DNA of 9,514 nt, from NCBI GenBank assembly GCA_003551265.1, contig PUMG01000319.1:1-9514 (forward strand), written 5' to 3'. The translations under genes and the position numbers were made by a program. Of this stretch, positions 1 through 7,430 are shown one piece after another. Every line of letters begins with the position of its first letter. Position 1 is the first letter of the stretch. The stretch is from Halovenus sp. (GTDB lineage: Archaea; Halobacteriota; Halobacteria; Halobacteriales; Haloarculaceae). The notes below the pieces were generated by a model. That model saw only the letters and a program-made list of their open reading frames with translations, was not told where the DNA came from and ran no database searches.

Positions 1-1219
1 ACTCGACGATTACAACGCCTTTCTGTCCGAGTGAGCGATGTGGCGCACAGTAGTAGCGATACGTTCCGGTCTCCTCGAACGTGTATCTGAACGTTTCGCC
101 TTCGGTCAAGAGTTCGCTGTCGAACTCGCCATCCTCGTGAGTGACGGTGTGTCCTCCCTGGTCGGCTATCTCCCAGATGACATCTGTCCCTTCGTCGATA
201 CGGATTGCAGGCGGGTCGTAGACGAACTCCTCCTCGTATCCCTCGATATCGCTTCCGGTCAGGACGACGACCTCGTCCTCACCGGTGAAGTCCTCGACAG
301 ACCCGTCGTAGTTCGGTGTATTTGAGAGATACGAGTTAACCGGGTCTTCTATCTCTGAATCGCTCTCGCGCACACCACTTTCGTTGTGGAGTGTCACGGG
401 CTCATCGGTGTCTGGGTCAGTCCAGATAACGCTGATGGTGTACTCGTCTTCGACGTCGACGGACAGTTGTGTTCCTGCTGTTACTTCGTCGCGCTCATCA
501 ATCTCGTCCGAGAGTTCGTCCCAGGAACCCGTCTCCGAAAGCCCGTCGCCGCGGATGACCAGCTCCTCCGCAGGAACTGCATCGCCAGCGACGTGCATCA
601 CACGGAGCGTTCCGTTGTCGACATCAACATCAAAGACGGTCTCTGGCCCGGGACGGTCTCGGTCTTCCGACTCCTCGATGATGTCGACAATCCGCCAGCC
701 CTCGTCCACTGCGGTCAGTTCGAATGTCGTCGTCACTGGCTCATAATCGTCGTCAGGTGGTGCGAGCACTGTCTCGACCCTTGCTGTTCCGCCGTCCTCT
801 TGGTCGAGTGCTATCTCCTCGATTGTAGGCGCGTGGGCGGCCATCTCGTCGGCCTCGTCGTCGGGAACTTCTTCGAGTTCTCCGTCCTCGTAGAGGAGCG
901 TGTTCACCGTCTCGACGTCACCGTCTTGCCACACTTCGATGAACGTCTCCACTGCGGTGACTGGGTCGCCATCCGCACGAGCGCCACTCTGGTCGTTCTC
1001 GGTATCGCCGTCGCCAGTAGTGTCCTCATCGTCACCAGTGGCGTCCTCGTCGTCATCAATGGTGCCATCATCGTCATCGGCAGCGTCTTCTTCGGGTACG
1101 GGCGTTTCGTCGGTACCCCCTGAGTCGTCGACACCGTCCTCACCGTTCCACTCGAGACAGCCAGCAACAGCCACTGCTGCAACTCCGCCACTCCAGCGGA
1201 GCAGGTCACGTCGTCTCAT
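1..1219 (-). CDS. Tat-exported lipoprotein with NTF2-like, pilin-like and halocyanin-type copper domains (partial at C-terminus)
   Basis: This gene runs off the left edge; 406 codons are visible with no in-frame stop. The start ATG at 1219 lies about 29 nt from an AT-rich TATA-like element. Residues 1-21 form a Tat lipoprotein signal: RRRDLL, a hydrophobic stretch, then lipobox VAGC with Cys21, so the mature protein should be lipid-anchored outside the membrane. Residues about 22-83 are a low-complexity Asp/Glu/Gly/Thr linker. Residues about 84-185 resemble an NTF2/SnoaL-like fold (TAVETFIEVWQDGD near the start, GWRIVDI at the end). Residues about 190-283 resemble the C-terminal beta domain of haloarchaeal type IV pilins (RVMHVAGD, GSWDEL, YTISVIWT). 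Residues about 290-406 are a cupredoxin of halocyanin type, with candidate copper ligands His357 (GGHTVTH), Cys391 and His394 (YYCAPHRSLGQ). The fourth ligand position, normally Met, is Gln399. The cupredoxin assignment is firm; the two middle domains are judged by pattern only. A role in electron transfer at the cell surface is inference. Confidence 0.85.
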   Translation of the reverse strand, partial: MRRRDLLRWSGGVAAVAVAGCLEWNGEDGVDDSGGTDETPVPEEDAADDDDGTIDDDEDATGDDEDTTGDGDTENDQSGARADGDPVTAVETFIEVWQDGDVETVNTLLYEDGELEEVPDDEADEMAAHAPTIEEIALDQEDGGTARVETVLAPPDDDYEPVTTTFELTAVDEGWRIVDIIEESEDRDRPGPETVFDVDVDNGTLRVMHVAGDAVPAEELVIRGDGLSETGSWDELSDEIDERDEVTAGTQLSVDVEDEYTISVIWTDPDTDEPVTLHNESGVRESDSEIEDPVNSYLSNTPNYDGSVEDFTGEDEVVVLTGSDIEGYEEEFVYDPPAIRIDEGTDVIWEIADQGGHTVTHEDGEFDSELLTEGETFRYTFEETGTYRYYCAPHRSLGQKGVVIVE

Positions 1220-1235
1220 GTTTCTGTGTTTCTGT
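1220..1235. repeat. 8-bp perfect tandem duplication in the lipoprotein leader
   Basis: The plus strand reads gtttctgt twice in a row directly next to the lipoprotein start codon. On the transcribed strand this is two copies of acagaaac followed by ATG. It separates the TATA element from the start codon and contains no Shine-Dalgarno-like sequence. It may be a simple slippage product. Confidence 0.6.
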
Positions 1236-1243
1236 CGGTCTTT

Positions 1244-1252
1244 GAAAATAAC
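1244..1252 (-). promoter_or_regulatory. TATA/BRE promoter of the lipoprotein gene
   Basis: On the minus strand the sequence CGAAGTTATTTTC matches the haloarchaeal BRE-TATA pattern (purine-rich element followed by a T/A-rich box). Its centre is about 29 nt upstream of the ATG at 1219, so the transcript should have a leader of only a few nucleotides. It lies in a 113-bp divergent promoter region shared with the plus-strand gene at 1333. Confidence 0.6.
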
Positions 1253-1302
1253 TTCGATGACGAAAACAGCTGTTTGACACACCATTGAGCGTTCTGTGAC
1301 AG

Positions 1303-1309
1303 ACTTATG
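1303..1309 (+). promoter_or_regulatory. TATA-like promoter of the plus-strand small gene
   Basis: The sequence ACTTATG is centred about 27 nt upstream of the ATG at 1333, the spacing expected for a leaderless haloarchaeal transcript. This spacing is the main reason to prefer ATG 1333 over the in-frame GTG at 1324. Confidence 0.5.
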
Positions 1310-1332
1310 CCCATGACACACGAGTGTCCGGT

Positions 1333-1788
1333 ATGAGTCTCGACGTCGAAACACCTGAGCCGCCGGAGCTGAACCACATTGACCCGAACGAGTACGAGGA
1401 CGCCGAGGTTGTCGGCGACACCGACTACAAGCGCGAGGAACTCGAAGAGTTCCTGCACGACGGTGCGTGGGAGGAGGCGTTCATCCAGTGGGCGAGAACA
1501 ACTGACCTGGACGAGGCGGAGTTCCAGATTGTACTCGACCTGGAGATGCTCGCGCAGTTCGATTTCTTCTGGGATTCGTTCGCCGAGCGCGTCGGCTACC
1601 ACGCGCCGGGAATCCCCGAGGACTGGAAGGTCAGAGAGTACCACCCGGACATCGATTCGTGGGGAACAGTCTCTGGCATCAACGCCGGACTCACCGAGCT
1701 CGGACAGGTCGTCTGTGACGTGCTCAAAGACGAGTACATCGACTGGGAAACCGAGTACGAAGCACCTGACGACCTCCCTGATTTCTAG
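1333..1788 (+). CDS. Acidic soluble protein of unknown function, 151 aa
   Basis: I do not recognise this protein. It begins MSLDVETPEPPELNHIDP and is strongly acidic, with no signal peptide, membrane segment or cysteine metal motif, so it is probably cytoplasmic. The first 35 residues look disordered (Pro/Glu/Asp rich). The middle (about 35-95) looks alpha-helical, with several Trp and Phe residues (EEAFIQWARTTDLDEAEF, LAQFDFFWDSFAERVGY). A second helical part contains SGINAGLTELGQVVCDVL. Coding is supported by codon-position GC bias, a TATA element at the right distance and an otherwise empty opposite strand. It is divergent from the lipoprotein gene and convergent with the S9 peptidase gene, whose stop lies 65 bp away, so the neighbours say little about its job. 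It is likely a haloarchaeal conserved hypothetical. Confidence 0.8.
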   Translation: MSLDVETPEPPELNHIDPNEYEDAEVVGDTDYKREELEEFLHDGAWEEAFIQWARTTDLDEAEFQIVLDLEMLAQFDFFWDSFAERVGYHAPGIPEDWKVREYHPDIDSWGTVSGINAGLTELGQVVCDVLKDEYIDWETEYEAPDDLPDF

Positions 1789-1805
1789 ATCTGCTCGTCG
1801 TCCGC

Positions 1806-1861
1806 CTTCAGACGTGCTTACCGTCGAACTTCAGACGTGCTTGCCGTCCGACTTCAGACGT
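1806..1861. repeat. 23-bp imperfect tandem repeat spanning the stop codon of the S9 peptidase gene
   Basis: Three copies of cttcagacgt start at 1806, 1829 and 1852, exactly 23 bp apart. The first two units match over nearly their whole length, with only two or three differences. The third contains the TCA that is the peptidase TGA stop on the minus strand and then diverges into coding sequence. The array fills most of the convergent gap between the unknown plus-strand gene and the peptidase. Each unit could form a weak CGTC/GACG stem. It may act as a transcription stop region, but no T-run is visible. Confidence 0.8.
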
Positions 1862-3755
1862 ACTCCTCAAGAAAGGCGGCGATGCGCTCGAACTGCTCGA
1901 TGCGGTTTTCCAGCTTCGTCGTGTGGTGGCCCTCGTCCTCGAAGATGCACGTCTCGACGGGCACGTCACGCGCTTCGAGTGCGTCTGCGATCTGTTCTGC
2001 TTCGTCGACCGGAACCCGTGGGTCGTTCGCGCCGTGCTGGATGAACAGCGGGCAGTCGATAGCGTCGACGCTGTGAATCGGGCTAATCGCTTCGAGCAAC
2101 TCGCGGTCGTCGGTCAGCGACCCGTACTCTGCCTCGCGATGAGAGCGCCGCCAGTCCCCTGTATTCTCCAGAAACGTCACCCAGTTCGCGATGCCGACGA
2201 ACTCGACTGCCGCCGTCCACAGCTCAGGATACTCGGTAATCGCTGCAAGTACCATGAACCCGCCGTAAGAGCGGCCGTAGGCGACAATCGCGTCGGAGTC
2301 GACTGCTGGCTGGTCGTGAAGCCACTCGACAGCCGCTGCGATGTCGCGGACAGAGTCCATTCGCTTTTCGACGTCATCGAGGGCGGCGTACTCGCGTCCG
2401 TACCCAGACGACCCGCGGACGTTCGGTTCGAAGACAGCGTACCCCTGGTCGAGGAAGTACTGACGAATCGGTCTGAAGAACGGTCGACGCTGTGCGTGTG
2501 GACCGCCGTGGATGTCGACGATGACCGGGACCGAGACATCCTCATCCTCGGGAGTAATCCCGTCCGGAAACGTCACGTAGGCTGGAATCCCCCGTCTCGG
2601 CGCGTTTTCTTCGGAGTCGGCTGTCGAAGGGACCGTATCGAACGTCTCGTACCTGATGAGTTCCGGCGTATCGAACGTCGAGAGGTCAACTCCACCCGCC
2701 GATGGCTTCGTCCACCAGGTCGTCTCTGGCGTTCCATGTTCGTCCACTGCCTCAGGGTCAACAACAAAAATCGACGGGTTACACGTCGGTGCTGACGCAG
2801 TGAGTGCGAGGCGTCCATCCGGCCCAAACGCGAGTTCGTGGACGACGCCGCCGTTGCTCTCAGCTGGAGACGAGCTGTCCTTCTCAGAGTCCTCGTCGGG
2901 AAGAAAGTCGACCTCGACAGTGGCGACTTCGGTCGCTGCGGCGAGTCGACCGACGTGACACTCCGAGTAGCCATCGACGTTCCGGGTCAACGCAATCTGT
3001 CCCGTTTCGGCCTGCAGCTGAAAGCCATCGACGCTCCAGTGCCCGCCAGATTCGACGGTCTCCACGTCGAGGGTGTCGAGGTCGATGCGAACCAGTTCTT
3101 TCGTATCGCTGTTGACATCGCTCAGGCAGTAGACACCCGCTCCCCGCGGTCCAAACGCCGGATACTGGTACCGGACGGTGCCGTCGTGGGGCGTGATGTG
3201 GCGTCGGTCTCCGCTGTCTGTGTCGATGACGAAGAGGTCGTCGTCGGAACTGGCGTGTGCGGTCCGGACGAGCAGTCGCTCTCCGGAGGGGCTCCACCCT
3301 TCGACAGTGATGCGCCCCTCACCTTTCGAGACGAGTTCGACCGTGCCGGTGTCGATATCCATCACGTGAACGTCGAAGTTGGCGCTGTCTCGGCGGTTGG
3401 CTGCGAAGGCAATCGTGCCGCCATCCGGGTGCCAGCCGCCCCACCCGTGAATCGCGTCGGGGCGGTCGGTGACCTGCTCAATGCCTCCGGTGTCGTGGTC
3501 GAGCACGAACAACTGGTCGTGTTCGTCTGCACCGCTATCCTTGCCGAAGGCGACGTGGTCACCATCGGGCGACCACTCGACGAACGAGACACGCTCGTCG
3601 TAGTACGTACGCTGTTCAGGCCACCGCTTCGGGCCGTCTGTCGTCCACACCTGGGTCGTGCCGGTCACGTCCGAGAGAAACGCTAGCCGACCGTCGGGTG
3701 AGAGCGACGGCGAGACGGTTCTGCGTGCATTCAGATAGGGTCGGACGTCTGTCAC
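1854..3755 (-). CDS. S9 family serine peptidase (prolyl oligopeptidase / acylaminoacyl peptidase type)
   Basis: This 633-residue protein starts at GTG 3755, which overlaps the gdh stop as GTGA. The reading frame is open upstream to 3950, but that part lies inside gdh, and the N-terminus [12 protein letters not shown] leading into [15 protein letters not shown] fits the family start. Residues about 15-370 carry repeated SPDG/GPDGR-type blades of a TolB/WD40-like beta-propeller. Residues about 380-633 are the alpha/beta hydrolase: HGGPH at 416-420, the nucleophile Ser496 in GRSYGGF, Asp578 in GANDPRVP and His610 in DEGHH, so the triad is complete. No signal peptide is seen, so it should be a cytoplasmic enzyme that cuts short peptides. 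A G-rich Shine-Dalgarno-like stretch (GAGGGGGGTG, 3775 to 3766) precedes the start and also encodes the gdh C-terminus. Coupling to gdh suggests peptide and amino-acid catabolism, which is inference. Exo- versus endopeptidase specificity cannot be told. Confidence 0.93.
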   Translation of the reverse strand: MTDVRPYLNARRTVSPSLSPDGRLAFLSDVTGTTQVWTTDGPKRWPEQRTYYDERVSFVEWSPDGDHVAFGKDSGADEHDQLFVLDHDTGGIEQVTDRPDAIHGWGGWHPDGGTIAFAANRRDSANFDVHVMDIDTGTVELVSKGEGRITVEGWSPSGERLLVRTAHASSDDDLFVIDTDSGDRRHITPHDGTVRYQYPAFGPRGAGVYCLSDVNSDTKELVRIDLDTLDVETVESGGHWSVDGFQLQAETGQIALTRNVDGYSECHVGRLAAATEVATVEVDFLPDEDSEKDSSSPAESNGGVVHELAFGPDGRLALTASAPTCNPSIFVVDPEAVDEHGTPETTWWTKPSAGGVDLSTFDTPELIRYETFDTVPSTADSEENAPRRGIPAYVTFPDGITPEDEDVSVPVIVDIHGGPHAQRRPFFRPIRQYFLDQGYAVFEPNVRGSSGYGREYAALDDVEKRMDSVRDIAAAVEWLHDQPAVDSDAIVAYGRSYGGFMVLAAITEYPELWTAAVEFVGIANWVTFLENTGDWRRSHREAEYGSLTDDRELLEAISPIHSVDAIDCPLFIQHGANDPRVPVDEAEQIADALEARDVPVETCIFEDEGHHTTKLENRIEQFERIAAFLEEYV

Positions 3756-5008
3756 GGCCAGAACCCACCCCCCTCGACCGCCTTCATCACGCGCTCGATA
3801 GCGACGAGATACATCGCTTCGCGGTGTGTGGCTGCGTCGTGGCTCTCGTAGGCGTCGACCATCTCGGCAAAAGCGTCGACGACGAGCACTTCGAGTTCGC
3901 TGTTGACCTTCTCTTCGGACCAGTAGAACTGCTGTCGGTTCTGGACCCACTCGAAGTACGAGACGGTCACCCCGCCAGCGTTGGCGAGGATGTCCGGGAC
4001 GATGACCGTCTCGCTGTCGGCGAACACCTCGTCCGCACCGGTCGTCAGTGGGCCGTTGGCAGCCTCGACGATGACCTCCGCAGAGACATCCTCCGCCAGA
4101 CGCCTGTCGATTGCGTTCTCCAGTGCCGCGGGAATCAGCAGGTCGACGTCCATCGTCAACAACTCCTCTCCCGAAAGTTCCTCGTCAGCTCCCGAATACC
4201 CAGCGACCTGCCCCGTCTCCGATTTGAAATCCAGCACGTCACGGGGGTCGAGACCGTCGGAGTTGTAAATCGCGCCGGACGAATCAGAAACAGCAACGAT
4301 GCGAGCGCCGAGGTCGTCGAGCAACCGTGCTGCGATGCTCCCTGCATTTCCATAACCCTGAACGGCGACCGACGTGTCCTCGATGTCTCGGTCCAGATAC
4401 TCACAGGCTTCGCGCGCGGTGAGCATCACCGAGCGCCCCGTCGCTTCGACGCGGCCCTCACTTCCACCGCTTTCGAGCCCCTTTCCTGTCACGATACCGG
4501 GTGCGCCCGTGTTCTCGAGCGTCTCGTAGGTGTCTTTGAGCCAGTTCATCTCGCGCTGGCCGGTGTTCACGTCTGGCCCCGGGATGTCCCTGTCGACGCC
4601 GATGATGGGTCGAATTGCTTCCGCGTATGCTCGCGTGATTCGCTCAAGCTCTGTCTCAGAGTACTCACCGGGGTCGAATGAGATGCCGCCTTTGCCCCCG
4701 CCGTAGGGAATGTTGATGGCGGCACACTTGTACACCATCCACCCCGAAAGTGCCTTGACTTCCTCTCGCGTCACCCACGGGTGGTACCTGATGCCGCCTT
4801 TGTACGGCCCACGCGCGTCGTTGAACTGTGACCGATAGGCTTCGAACGTCTCTAGCGACCCGTCGTCGAGTTCGACCGTCAGATTCGTCTCCAGCACCCG
4901 TTCGGGCGTCGTGAGGTATTCGATGACCCCGTCGTCGAGTTCGAGCCTCTCTGCTGCAGTCTTCACCTGTGTCTGAAAGTTCTCGAACGGGTTCGTCTCG
5001 TCGGGCAT
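3752..5008 (-). CDS. gdh: Glutamate dehydrogenase (Glu/Leu/Phe/Val family)
   Basis: This 418-residue protein converts glutamate to 2-oxoglutarate and ammonium, or the reverse, with NAD(P). The N-terminal dimerisation and substrate domain holds Lys70 in [11 protein letters not shown], Lys94, the catalytic Lys106 in PYGGGKGGI and Asp146 in PGPDVNTG. The Rossmann domain has the nucleotide loop GYGNAG at 218-223 and a following strand ending VAVSDS. The C-terminal part includes [12 protein letters not shown] and ends GGGFWP. The length is normal for hexameric archaeal GDH and longer than leucine dehydrogenase. Haloarchaea often carry several GDH paralogues, so I do not assign gdhA or gdhB, and cofactor preference cannot be read reliably. 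ATG 5008 lies about 28 nt from a T-run TATA element. It is the first gene of a unit with the S9 peptidase (GTGA overlap). Confidence 0.95.
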   Translation of the reverse strand: MPDETNPFENFQTQVKTAAERLELDDGVIEYLTTPERVLETNLTVELDDGSLETFEAYRSQFNDARGPYKGGIRYHPWVTREEVKALSGWMVYKCAAINIPYGGGKGGISFDPGEYSETELERITRAYAEAIRPIIGVDRDIPGPDVNTGQREMNWLKDTYETLENTGAPGIVTGKGLESGGSEGRVEATGRSVMLTAREACEYLDRDIEDTSVAVQGYGNAGSIAARLLDDLGARIVAVSDSSGAIYNSDGLDPRDVLDFKSETGQVAGYSGADEELSGEELLTMDVDLLIPAALENAIDRRLAEDVSAEVIVEAANGPLTTGADEVFADSETVIVPDILANAGGVTVSYFEWVQNRQQFYWSEEKVNSELEVLVVDAFAEMVDAYESHDAATHREAMYLVAIERVMKAVEGGGFWP

Positions 5009-5031
5009 TGCTCCCTGTTCGCGCAGACTAC

Positions 5032-5041
5032 TGAAAAAACT
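5032..5041 (-). promoter_or_regulatory. TATA-like promoter of gdh
   Basis: On the minus strand TAGTTTTTTC is centred about 28-29 nt upstream of the gdh ATG at 5008, giving a leaderless or near-leaderless transcript. No Shine-Dalgarno sequence lies between it and the start codon. The 105-bp gap (5009-5113) also contains a weak inverted repeat cccttgaggg at 5096-5105, 8 bp past the stop of the upstream unit. It is not followed by a T-run. Confidence 0.55.
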
Positions 5042-5113
5042 ACGCCCTTCGACGCCGTCGTCTTCCTGAGACCGTTGTAAGAGAGTTCCAGGTGACCCTT
5101 GAGGGACATAGTA

Positions 5114-5878
5114 TCAATCACCGAGTTCGAGTGTCAGTCCGTCGCTGGCGAAGCGGACATCGCCCTCGTAATGAGTCGTGAGCGACTCCAGCATCTGGTC
5201 GTGCCTGCCCTCAGTGTGTGGATAGAGATGCGTAAGATACACCCGTCCGATGTGTGTGTCCGCCTCCGAGAGCACTTCACCGAGTTGTGCTGGTGTCGGA
5301 TGGTTCGAGACGTCGACCTCGTCGGGAAACGAGCAGTCGTGAACGAGTACTGCAGCGCCGTCAGCGAACTCGACGAGGTCGACGAACGCCTCGCTGTCTC
5401 CGCTGAAAACAACAGCAGGACTTCCCTTTTCTTGCTCAAATCGGTAGGCAAGACAGTCCATCGAGTGTTTCGTCCACATCGCGCCCACGTCGAACCCGGC
5501 GAGTGTGGTCGGCGTCGCTTCCGGGTCGATGTCTCGAACGGTGAGGTCGAGACGGTCCTGCATATACTCGTGGACAGCAAGCAAGCCCGTAACCAGTTCG
5601 TTCGTTCCCGGAGGACCCATCACGGTCAGCGTTTGTTCACCAGCCAGCCACCGGGCTTTCATCAATACGAGCAGGTCTGAAACGTGGTCGAGGTGGTGGT
5701 GTGTGAGCAGCACTGTCTCGACGCCCTCGTAGCCGGTGTCGGTTTTCGCAAGTCCGTGGAGCACTCCGCTTCCACAGTCGACGAGTAAGGAGTCACCGCG
5801 GGCTTCGAGAAGCAGACCAGTCTGGAATCGACGTCCCGTCGGCATCGCGCTACCTGTTCCGAGAAACGTGAGCTTCAT
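5114..5878 (-). CDS. RNase Z-like metallo-beta-lactamase fold hydrolase
   Basis: This 254-residue protein starts MKLTFLGTGSAMPTG, the typical RNase Z / phosphodiesterase opening. The zinc motif HHHLDH is at residues 60-65 (His60, His62, Asp64, His65). Further expected ligands are His138 (TKHSMD), Asp161 (FSGDSEAF) and His217 (YLTHLYPH), and HDCSF at 180-184 corresponds to the RNase Z HEATF-like motif. All metal ligands appear present, so it should be an active binuclear-zinc hydrolase on a phosphodiester-type substrate. It is shorter than true tRNase Z (about 300 aa) and I see no Gly/Pro-rich flexible arm, so tRNA 3'-end processing is not assured. Its ATG overlaps the dnaG stop as ATGA, indicating translational coupling. 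No signal peptide is seen, so it is cytoplasmic. Confidence 0.9.
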   Translation of the reverse strand: MKLTFLGTGSAMPTGRRFQTGLLLEARGDSLLVDCGSGVLHGLAKTDTGYEGVETVLLTHHHLDHVSDLLVLMKARWLAGEQTLTVMGPPGTNELVTGLLAVHEYMQDRLDLTVRDIDPEATPTTLAGFDVGAMWTKHSMDCLAYRFEQEKGSPAVVFSGDSEAFVDLVEFADGAAVLVHDCSFPDEVDVSNHPTPAQLGEVLSEADTHIGRVYLTHLYPHTEGRHDQMLESLTTHYEGDVRFASDGLTLELGD

Positions 5879-7302
5879 ATCTCGAACTGGGCGGCAGTCC
5901 GAATACGAACGTTCGTCGGTTGTTTCACCAGTTCGCCGGTCTTCGTGGCAACGACCTGCGCGACGCCGCGCTGGGCGGCGATATCGAGCACTCGCTGGGT
6001 GAGTATCCCATCGATAACGACGCTCTCGGGGACGGTTTCACAGTCTGCAATCGCGTCGAAAGCGTCCGATGCGTCCACTTCGTCGATGATGTCGACACTG
6101 TCGTCCAGAAGCCGAGCGGTCTTCAGTCCACCCGTGATGACAGCTTCGACGTGTCCCGCGAGCGTCTCCGGCGTGGTCACTTTGACATCTGTGACAGCCA
6201 CAGAACTGCTGTCCGAGTCGGTCTCTGCGCTCGGCGCCGGTTCGCCCGCTGGCATCGGGTCGCTGTCGTCCAGGGTAGCCGAACTCCCGGCCGTGTTCGT
6301 CGGCTCAGCGGGTGTGTCCTCGATTACAGCCGAATCACCGTCGGTGAGCGGCACAGTTTCTTCGACTCCTGTATCTGGATTCTCCGCTGGTGTCTCGTCG
6401 GCCGACTCGGCTGCAGGTTTCGGTGCAGTCCCCGACAGTTCGGGTGGGTCTGTATCGGTGTCATCCGTCGGCGGCGCGAACGTTTCGCGAGGGGTTGTAC
6501 CAGTCTCGACCTGGTCGAGCGGAACCTTCCGACGGAGCGCCGAAAGGATCGCTCGGCGGTCGAGGTCCTCGACAGACTCACCCTCCGGTGCGAAGGCGAC
6601 GTAATCGACATCGGCAACCTGCTGGAGCTCACGGAGAATGAGGTCGCCACCACGGTCGCCGTCGAGAAACGCGGTCGTGTTTCGCTCGAACGTCAACGCC
6701 GCGACCTCCTCGGGAATATTCGTCCCTTCGACAGCGACAGCGTTCTGGATGCCGTATTTGAGCAGGCGACGGACGTCTGCTCTCCCCTCAACGATGATGA
6801 TGGCGTCGCTGCTCTCGACGCGTGGACCTGCAGGGAATCCCTCGTATCGAGTGATCTCTTCGACACGGGCTTGTTGGCGAACTGCTTCGACAATCTGTTC
6901 GCTGGTGACAGTCGTCTCTTCGACGTCGGCCAGCAACTGGGTGGCGCGGTCGATGAGTTCGCGGCGTTTTGCCGCTCGCGCGTCTTCGATGTGGGTTACT
7001 TCACAGTCGGCACGACAGGGACCGACCCGCTCGATGGATTCGAGCGCGGCGGCGAGTACCGCAGTTTCGGCCCGGTCGAGACTGGTCGCGATTGTGATGG
7101 TGCCGAAGGAGCGACCGCCTTCGGAGTCGATACTGACGTCGATACGGCCGACTTTCGAGGAGTCCTGAAGCTGACGAAGGTCGAGCTGGTCGCCGAGCAA
7201 CCCTTCGGTCTGCCCGAAGATTGCGCCGACGACGTCACTCCGCTCGACCACCCCGTTCGTCCTGACGTCGGCGTGAATGAGATATTTGGCTGAAGCGTAC
7301 AT
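5875..7302 (-). CDS. dnaG: Archaeal DnaG primase-family protein
   Basis: This 475-residue protein begins MYASAKYLIHADV and continues with VVERSDVVGAIFGQTEGLLG, the signature of archaeal DnaG. Residues about 165-250 form the TOPRIM domain, with catalytic Glu172 in IIVEGRADVRRLL and the DGD motif at Asp214 and Asp216 (FLDGDRGG). Residues about 265-372 are a long acidic Pro/Ser/Thr-rich linker. The C-terminal domain (about 375-475, starting LAGHVEAV) is shared by archaeal DnaGs. Bacterial zinc-finger and helicase-binding domains are absent, as expected. In archaea the replicative primase is PriSL, while DnaG is known as a subunit of the RNA exosome with weak primase activity, so RNA degradation or polyadenylated-RNA binding is the likely role. 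It heads a two-gene unit with the RNase Z-like hydrolase. The 147-bp upstream region contains strong hairpins. Confidence 0.96.
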   Translation of the reverse strand: MYASAKYLIHADVRTNGVVERSDVVGAIFGQTEGLLGDQLDLRQLQDSSKVGRIDVSIDSEGGRSFGTITIATSLDRAETAVLAAALESIERVGPCRADCEVTHIEDARAAKRRELIDRATQLLADVEETTVTSEQIVEAVRQQARVEEITRYEGFPAGPRVESSDAIIIVEGRADVRRLLKYGIQNAVAVEGTNIPEEVAALTFERNTTAFLDGDRGGDLILRELQQVADVDYVAFAPEGESVEDLDRRAILSALRRKVPLDQVETGTTPRETFAPPTDDTDTDPPELSGTAPKPAAESADETPAENPDTGVEETVPLTDGDSAVIEDTPAEPTNTAGSSATLDDSDPMPAGEPAPSAETDSDSSSVAVTDVKVTTPETLAGHVEAVITGGLKTARLLDDSVDIIDEVDASDAFDAIADCETVPESVVIDGILTQRVLDIAAQRGVAQVVATKTGELVKQPTNVRIRTAAQFEI

Positions 7303-7312
7303 GTGTGTGTAT

Positions 7313-7356
7313 CCCCGTGAGGGGTGATGAGTGGTGAACCATGAGTGTGCTCATGG
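7313..7356 (-). promoter_or_regulatory. Paired hairpins in the dnaG 5' leader
   Basis: Upstream of the dnaG ATG are two inverted repeats. One is a perfect 7-bp stem with a 4-nt loop (CCATGAG at 7339-7345, CTCATGG at 7350-7356). The other is a 4-bp G-C stem (CCCC at 7313-7316, GGGG at 7321-7324) ending 10 nt before the start codon. A TATA-like TATTTG on the minus strand (about 7383-7389) would start a transcript near 7360 that includes both. No clear Shine-Dalgarno is present. A terminator role for the upstream unit is an alternative for the first hairpin. Confidence 0.4.
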
Positions 7357-7430
7357 ATGGCTGTAACTACGACAGGAACAGGCAAATACCTGATGGCTGC
7401 GCTGTGACAGCCACAGTCTCGAACACGGAC

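Noticed and set aside
386..1123. Plus-strand open frame of 245 codons at the left end
   Set aside because: It is antisense to the lipoprotein, whose signal peptide, linker and copper-site residues show the minus strand is coding.
1324..1332. GTG start three codons upstream of the plus-strand small gene
   Set aside because: ATG 1333 lies at the right distance (27 nt) from the TATA-like element; GTG 1324 would be too close.
1806..1861. CRISPR-like array
   Set aside because: The 23-bp units are directly adjacent with no unique spacers, and no cas genes are present.
1923..2795. Plus-strand open frame of 290 codons opposite the S9 peptidase
   Set aside because: It covers the catalytic domain of the peptidase in antisense and has no coherent domain or acidic composition.
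3756..3950. 65-residue N-terminal extension of the S9 peptidase
   Set aside because: It overlaps the GDH C-terminal region in another frame and is Arg-rich. The GTG at 3755 gives the expected family start and a GTGA overlap.
3698..4681. Plus-strand open frame of 327 codons opposite gdh
   Set aside because: It is antisense to the unmistakable glutamate dehydrogenase, with basic and cysteine-rich composition unlike haloarchaeal proteins.
5092..5109. Inverted repeat around cccttgaggg after the metallo-beta-lactamase gene as a terminator
   Set aside because: The stem has only four pairs before a mismatch and is not followed by a T-run in the direction of transcription.
5920..7293. Plus-strand open frame of 457 codons opposite dnaG
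   Set aside because: It is a shadow of the GC-biased third codon positions of dnaG. The translation is Arg/Cys/Val rich with no recognisable domain, while the minus strand encodes a clear DnaG.
6189..7416. Shared 15-bp sequence ctgtgacagccacag inside dnaG (about 6189-6203) and upstream of it (7402-7416)
   Set aside because: The inner copy simply encodes Ser-Val-Ala-Val-Thr-Asp. Two copies of a short semi-palindrome are not enough to call a site.
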